From JBFHRB01 sp041591915 (GTDB lineage: Bacteria; Actinomycetota; Nitriliruptoria; Nitriliruptorales; Nitriliruptoraceae): 10,113 nucleotides of DNA. The stretch is from assembly GCA_041591915.1 (NCBI GenBank), contig JBFHRB010000118.1:1-10113 (forward strand), in the 5' to 3' direction. Positions 7,399 through 10,113 of this stretch are shown in pieces; the first letter of the stretch is position 1; every line of letters begins with the position of its first letter. A model generated the notes under the pieces. That model saw only the letters and a program-made list of their open reading frames with translations. It had not been told where the DNA came from and did no database searches. Made by a program: the position numbers and the translations under genes.

Positions 7399-7472
7399 GG
7401 GTCACGTCGGGGGGTTCTCAGATGGATGCGGGGGCGTGGCGCTTCAGCCGCGCGACCGGGGGTGGAGGACCC

Positions 7473-7841
7473 ATGAAGATCGTGCTCGTCGAGGACGACG
7501 CGGACCTGCGATACCTGCTCAAGCTCTCACTCGAGCTCAGCGGGTACGAGGTCATCGAGGCGGCGACCGGTGAGGAGGCCCTGCTGTTCGCGGCAGGTGG
7601 TGATATCGCCGGGATGATCCTCGACATCCGACTCCCGGGCATCGACGGCTTCGAGGTGATCCGTCGCCTCGGCGTCGGTGATCGGTTCCCGATCCTCGCG
7701 ATGTCGGCACACGCCTCCCAGGAGGATGCGGACCTCGCGGTGCAGATGGGCTGTTCCAGCTACCTCATGAAGCCCTTCACGCCGAAGCAGCTCGTGTCAC
7801 TGGTGGCGGAGCACGTGCAGCCGACGGGCCGCTGGAACTGA
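7473..7841 (+). CDS. single-domain response regulator (CheY-like receiver)
   Basis: A 122-residue stand-alone receiver domain with no DNA-binding or enzymatic output part, so it must act by binding a partner or as a phosphate relay. All key residues are present: the acidic pair D8/D9 after MKIVLVED, phosphoacceptor D51 in GMILDIRLPGIDGF, S78 in LAMSAHA and K100 in YLMKPFTPKQ. The last helix ends just before the stop, as in CheY/Spo0F-type proteins. The start is ATG 7473, with GGAGG 4 bases upstream. Extending the frame upstream would read through the promoter region and antisense to the flavin-reductase gene. The nearest kinase on the same strand begins 425 bases downstream and a second one is convergent with it. 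Both are plausible phosphodonors, but the pairing is inferred from position only. Confidence 0.94.
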   Translation: MKIVLVEDDADLRYLLKLSLELSGYEVIEAATGEEALLFAAGGDIAGMILDIRLPGIDGFEVIRRLGVGDRFPILAMSAHASQEDADLAVQMGCSSYLMKPFTPKQLVSLVAEHVQPTGRWN

Positions 7842-7923
7842 CGGTCGGGCAAGAAACCGGCAGAACGGGCGTCCGGGCGCGGGATCGACGCGCTCCCCGC
7901 ATGCGCGTGTGCGCACGACGCAT

Positions 7924-7968
7924 TGTCAATGTTGACTAACTGCAAATGACTAGTCAATCGCATTGACA
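7924..7968. promoter_or_regulatory. AT-rich nested inverted-repeat operator candidate
   Basis: These 45 bases are 38% GC by hand count, in strongly GC-rich surroundings. TGTCAATG (7924-7931) is repeated inverted as CATTGACA (7961-7968). Inside it TTGACTA (7932-7938) is repeated inverted as TAGTCAA (7951-7957). Read as half-sites, GTCAA and TTGAC alternate at 7925, 7932, 7953 and 7963, forming GTCAA-TG-TTGAC and GTCAAT-CGC-ATTGAC. A perfect 10-base palindrome TGACTAGTCA lies at 7947-7956. This suggests one or two dimer binding sites overlapping the -35 of the promoter below; the regulator is unknown. Confidence 0.55.
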
Positions 7969-7979
7969 GCGTGTACGGT
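7951..7979 (+). promoter_or_regulatory. candidate promoter of the small RNA or leader
   Basis: TACGGT (7974-7979) fits TAnnnT. TAGTCA (7951-7956) lies upstream at an ideal 17-base spacing with four of six -35 matches. A perfect TTGACA at 7963-7968 is present but its correctly spaced -10 (near 7986) is poor. Transcription would begin near 7985. A short palindrome CGGTG-GG-CACCG (7976-7987) overlaps the -10. Confidence 0.42.
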
Positions 7980-7984
7980 GGGCA

Positions 7985-8185
7985 CCGATCCGCTCGGCAC
8001 CGTCCAGGTGTTGGATCACCCCGGCGTCCGCGTCCCCTGGGTACAGCAGCCGCTCGGAAGTGCGAATCCCGCAAGCGCTCCCGAGATCCCGCCGGCAGCG
8101 GCCCGCGACGCAGAGATGACGACCGGTAACGGCCCGGCCGTGGTTTGAGGGGACCACGGCCGGGCCGTTCCCCTTTCCCGTTCTT
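7985..8185 (+). ncRNA. candidate small RNA or attenuated leader, about 185-200 nt
   Basis: Inferred from a promoter candidate upstream and a strong terminator downstream, with no credible reading frame between. Visible local folds are GGTG/CACC (8007-8010 with 8017-8020), and a stacked element with GCCGC/GCGGC (8049-8053 with 8098-8102), CTCGG/CCGAG (8053-8057 with 8081-8085) and TGCG/CGCA (8061-8064 with 8070-8073, loop AATCC). I do not recognise it as SRP RNA, RNase P RNA, tmRNA or a common riboswitch. If transcription reads through, it would be the 5' leader of the PAS kinase gene. I saw no obvious alternative antiterminator pairing. Confidence 0.4.
8128..8185 (+). terminator. strong intrinsic terminator
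   Basis: A perfect 17-bp stem (8128-8144 with 8153-8169; left arm AACGGCCCGGCCGTGGT) closes an 8-base loop TTGAGGGG and is followed by a pyrimidine-rich run CCCCTTTCCCGTTCTT. The T-rich side lies only on the plus strand, so it ends plus-strand transcripts, well upstream of the kinase ATG at 8267 and 287 bases after the receiver stop. Confidence 0.8.
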
Positions 8186-8266
8186 CCGGCCATCCCGACA
8201 CGCGGATGCCGAACATGTCAGACTCGCCCACTCGGGGATGCTGAGGCGAGCGTTCGTGGGGGACGC

Positions 8267-9298
8267 ATGACGGATCGCGCTGCGCGGCACTACGCCGAGT
8301 TCGAACGGCTGGCCCACGTGGGCTCATGGTCGTGGGACGTCGAAGCCGACGTCGTCGAGTGGTCGGACGAGCTCTACCGCATCTTCGGTATCCAGCGCCA
8401 GGACTTCGAGGCGACCTACGAGGCCTACCTCGGCCACATCCACCCCGACGATCGCGAGATGGTCAACGAGACCGTCCAGACGGCCTTCGGTGCGGCGAGC
8501 TCGTACTCGCTGGAGCACCGCGTGCTGCGCCCCGACGGGACCACCCGGTGGATCCACGGACGGGGTGACGTCGAGGCGAACGCGGTCGGCGACGTCGTCC
8601 GCCTGTACGGCGTGGCCATCGACATCACGGACCGCAAGCGAACCGAGGAGTTCCTGCGCTCGTTCATCGCCAACGCGGCGCACGAGCTGCGGACACCGGT
8701 CGCCAGCATCACCAGTGCGATCGACCTGCTGGGCCAGCCAGACCTCGCCGAACAGGAGCGAGGCCCCCTCCTCGGGGCGCTGCAGCGCCAGGGCGCACGG
8801 TTGCGACGACTCGCGGGCGACCTGCTCGACCTGTCCGCGCTCGACCGCGGGGCCGAGTACACGATGATCGGCCCCGTCGAGATCGCACCGATCGTCGAGG
8901 CCGCGCTGAGCGCGGTGCCGGCGACCGCCCTGATGGATGTCGACGTCGCCGTGGAGGGGATCACGGTCCTGGGCGACGCCGGACACCTCGAGCGGATCCT
9001 CGTGAACCTCTTCTCGAACGTCGAGCGCCACGGGGGCAAGGAGTTGACGGTCACCGCCGTGCTGGAGGGCTACGAGGTGGTCATCACCGTGCACGACAAC
9101 GGGCCCGGCGTCCCGGCGGCTTTGATCCCCGACCTGTTCGTGCCGTTCTCCCACGGGACCGGCGCCGCGGCGGGCGCGGGCCTCGGTCTCGCGATCTCCC
9201 GCCGGTTGGCCGAAGCGCTCGGGGGCTCGCTCGACTACCGCGGTGGGGACGGCGCGACCTTCGAACTGCGCCTCGAGCGAGCGGAGCCGGTCAGCTAG
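8267..9298 (+). CDS. soluble PAS-domain sensor histidine kinase
   Basis: A 343-residue cytosolic histidine kinase with no membrane segment. An N-terminal PAS domain of the PAS_3 type (about 12-122) begins with LAHVGSWSWDVEADVVEWSDELYRIFG-like sequence, has the HPDDRE motif (59-64) and ends GVAIDITDRKR. The HisKA domain carries the H-box IANAAHELRTP with phosphoacceptor H139. The ATPase domain has the N-box (LVNLFSNVERHG, N247 and N251), G1 box DNGPG (277-281), a PFSHGTG segment and G2 box GAGLGL (303-308). All catalytic parts look intact. The start is ATG 8267, with GGGGGA 3 bases upstream, a tight spacing. The sensed signal is unknown; PAS domains bind small ligands or cofactors, or mediate dimerisation. 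No promoter is evident just upstream, so expression may depend on readthrough of the terminator at 8128. Its end overlaps the convergent kinase gene by 8 bases. Confidence 0.95.
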   Translation: MTDRAARHYAEFERLAHVGSWSWDVEADVVEWSDELYRIFGIQRQDFEATYEAYLGHIHPDDREMVNETVQTAFGAASSYSLEHRVLRPDGTTRWIHGRGDVEANAVGDVVRLYGVAIDITDRKRTEEFLRSFIANAAHELRTPVASITSAIDLLGQPDLAEQERGPLLGALQRQGARLRRLAGDLLDLSALDRGAEYTMIGPVEIAPIVEAALSAVPATALMDVDVAVEGITVLGDAGHLERILVNLFSNVERHGGKELTVTAVLEGYEVVITVHDNGPGVPAALIPDLFVPFSHGTGAAAGAGLGLAISRRLAEALGGSLDYRGGDGATFELRLERAEPVS

Positions 9299-10113
9299 CG
9301 CCAGCTCGGCCGCGCTCGGCCTCGACGTCGCTCGGCCCCGGCAGAGCAGCGTCCGCACTCGGCTCCAGGACGAGGGGGAACTCCACCACGAATCGCGCGC
9401 CCCCGTCATCGGGCGCCTCGTAGCGCACGCTGCCGTCGCGGGCCTGCACGATGGTGGTGATGATCCGCAGGCCGAGTCCGACGCCCGTCGCGATTCGCTG
9501 GTCGCCGCCACTCGCCTGCGCGAACGCCTCCCACATGCTGGGCACGAACTCCTCGGGGACACCCGTTCCGTGATCGCGAACCGAGAGGGCGGCTCCGCGG
9601 TCGGTGCGTGCCGTGGCCACCTCGATCGGGGGGTCGCCGTACTTGTGTGCGTTGACCACGAGATTCGAGACCACTCGACGCAACTCCTCCTCCGTCACCG
9701 CGACGACGGCGTCGGGGGCGCCGAGGTGGGTCACGACGTCCTCGCCGACGTCGCCCGGCAGCTCGGCGACGACGGCCGCGACCGTGTCGTCGAACGGCGA
9801 GCGTGGTGGGGCCTCGTGGGGAACGTGCCCGATCCGACCCAGCGTGAGCAGGTCCTGGACCAGGCTCTCGAGCGTCGCCGTCTGGCTGGCGATGCGCTCC
9901 ACGAGCCCTCGTCGTTGCTCCTCGGGGACGGTGTCCCAGCGCAGTGCGAGCGTCTCCGCGAAGCCGCGGATCGCCGTCAACGGGGTCCGAAGCTCGTGCG
10001 ACACCATCGACACGAACTCGTCCTTGGCCCGGCCGGCCTCCTCCAACGCCTCGTTGCGCTCCTCGAGCGTCGCCTGTGTCGCTCGGAGGCTCTCCAGGAG
10101 CGCGTTCATGCTC
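9291..10113 (-). CDS. sensor histidine kinase, kinase core only (N-terminus beyond window)
   Basis: The C-terminal 274 or so residues of a second histidine kinase; the frame stays open to the right edge, so the ATG at 10109 is probably internal. Numbering from that ATG, a coiled-coil linker (about 1-28, Glu/Leu-rich) leads into a HisKA domain with the H-box FVSMVSHELRTPLTAI and phosphoacceptor H38. The ATPase domain has the N-box RRVVSNLVVNAHKYG (N149, N153), G1 DHGTG (179-183), the F-box MWEAFAQAS and G2 GVGLGL (209-214). The last 30 residues form a Pro/Ala/Glu-rich tail. The linker resembles those that follow a HAMP, PAS or GAF domain, so a sensor part probably lies off the window. Its TGA stop (9293-9291) lies inside the end of the convergent PAS kinase gene. 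It may feed the same receiver. Confidence 0.94.
   Translation of the reverse strand, partial: SMNALLESLRATQATLEERNEALEEAGRAKDEFVSMVSHELRTPLTAIRGFAETLALRWDTVPEEQRRGLVERIASQTATLESLVQDLLTLGRIGHVPHEAPPRSPFDDTVAAVVAELPGDVGEDVVTHLGAPDAVVAVTEEELRRVVSNLVVNAHKYGDPPIEVATARTDRGAALSVRDHGTGVPEEFVPSMWEAFAQASGGDQRIATGVGLGLRIITTIVQARDGSVRYEAPDDGGARFVVEFPLVLEPSADAALPGPSDVEAERGRAGAS

Larger units (their letters stand above)
7842..8266 (+). other. regulatory intergenic region (425 bases) between receiver and PAS kinase
   Basis: It holds, in order: a small TGCGC/GCGCA hairpin (7902-7915) that may end the receiver transcript; an AT-rich inverted-repeat block; a promoter candidate; about 140 bases of foldable noncoding sequence; a strong terminator; and about 97 bases before the kinase start in which I see no good promoter. 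No convincing protein gene is present. The one open stretch, 7963-8148, has only about 75% G/C at third positions and no ribosome site. Confidence 0.7.

Noticed and set aside
7369..7440. A tRNA-like box A (GGTGGCCGAGCGGCAG)
   Set aside because: The string resembles the D-arm of tRNA-Ser/Leu, but there is no GGTTCGAnTC T-arm (only GGTTCTCAGA) and no acceptor stem pairs around it.
7203..7472. An N-terminal extension of the receiver gene
   Set aside because: It would be antisense to the start of the flavin-reductase gene and cross the palindromes and promoter. ATG 7473 has a good GGAGG and gives a canonical receiver N-terminus (MKIVLVEDD).
7963..8148. A 61-codon frame in the intergenic region
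   Set aside because: It would start at a TTG inside the inverted repeats with no ribosome site, has only about 75% third-position G/C versus nearly all in neighbours, and stops inside the terminator loop. A leader peptide is not excluded but not supported.
8209..8220. A possible LexA/SOS box (CGAACATGTCAG)
   Set aside because: Only the left half, CGAAC, fits; the matching GTTCG half at the required spacing is missing.
8324..9562. A 412-codon minus-strand frame over the PAS kinase
   Set aside because: It is antisense to the PAS kinase, whose H, N, G1 and G2 boxes prove the plus-strand frame.

Overview
The window is very GC-rich, with a strong preference for G or C at third codon positions in every real gene. 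GTG starts are common, and the lysine acetyltransferase has its GNAT domain at the N-terminus. This fits a high-GC actinobacterium (phylum Actinomycetota). The class cannot be fixed from this sequence; deep-branching groups such as Nitriliruptoria, Acidimicrobiia or Thermoleophilia are guesses. There is no rRNA, tRNA, CRISPR array, insertion sequence or phage gene. The region looks like ordinary chromosome.

Left part (1-5000), all minus strand, read right to left: a 919-residue GNAT plus NDP-forming acyl-CoA-synthetase-like protein (2050-4809), a GT4 glycosyltransferase (940-1962), and metF, 5,10-methylenetetrahydrofolate reductase, which runs off the left edge (1-848). Gaps of 87 and 91 bases separate them. 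They could be read as one unit, but a hairpin after the acyltransferase and a weak promoter before metF leave that open. A good promoter candidate for the acyltransferase lies at 4916-4944.

Middle (5000-7300): a small acidic NTF2/SnoaL-like protein (5120-5632, plus), an unidentified six-helix membrane protein (5865-6578, plus), and a flavin-reductase-family protein (6592-7275, minus) convergent with it.

Right part (7300-10113) is a signalling cluster: a single-domain CheY-like receiver (7473-7841, plus), a soluble PAS histidine kinase (8267-9298, plus), and a second histidine kinase (9291-10113, minus). The second kinase overlaps the first tail to tail by 8 bases and is cut by the right edge. 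The receiver has no output domain, so one or both kinases may act through it by phosphotransfer.

The most interesting part is the 425-base gap between receiver and PAS kinase. It holds an AT-rich block (38% GC over 45 bases) built of nested inverted repeats with four alternating GTCAA/TTGAC half-sites. A promoter-like -10 follows, sharing the 10-mer GTACGGTGGG with the region upstream of the receiver. Next comes about 140 bases of foldable, apparently noncoding sequence, then a perfect 17-bp terminator stem with a pyrimidine-rich tail. This reads as a regulated small-RNA gene, or as an attenuated leader controlling the kinase.
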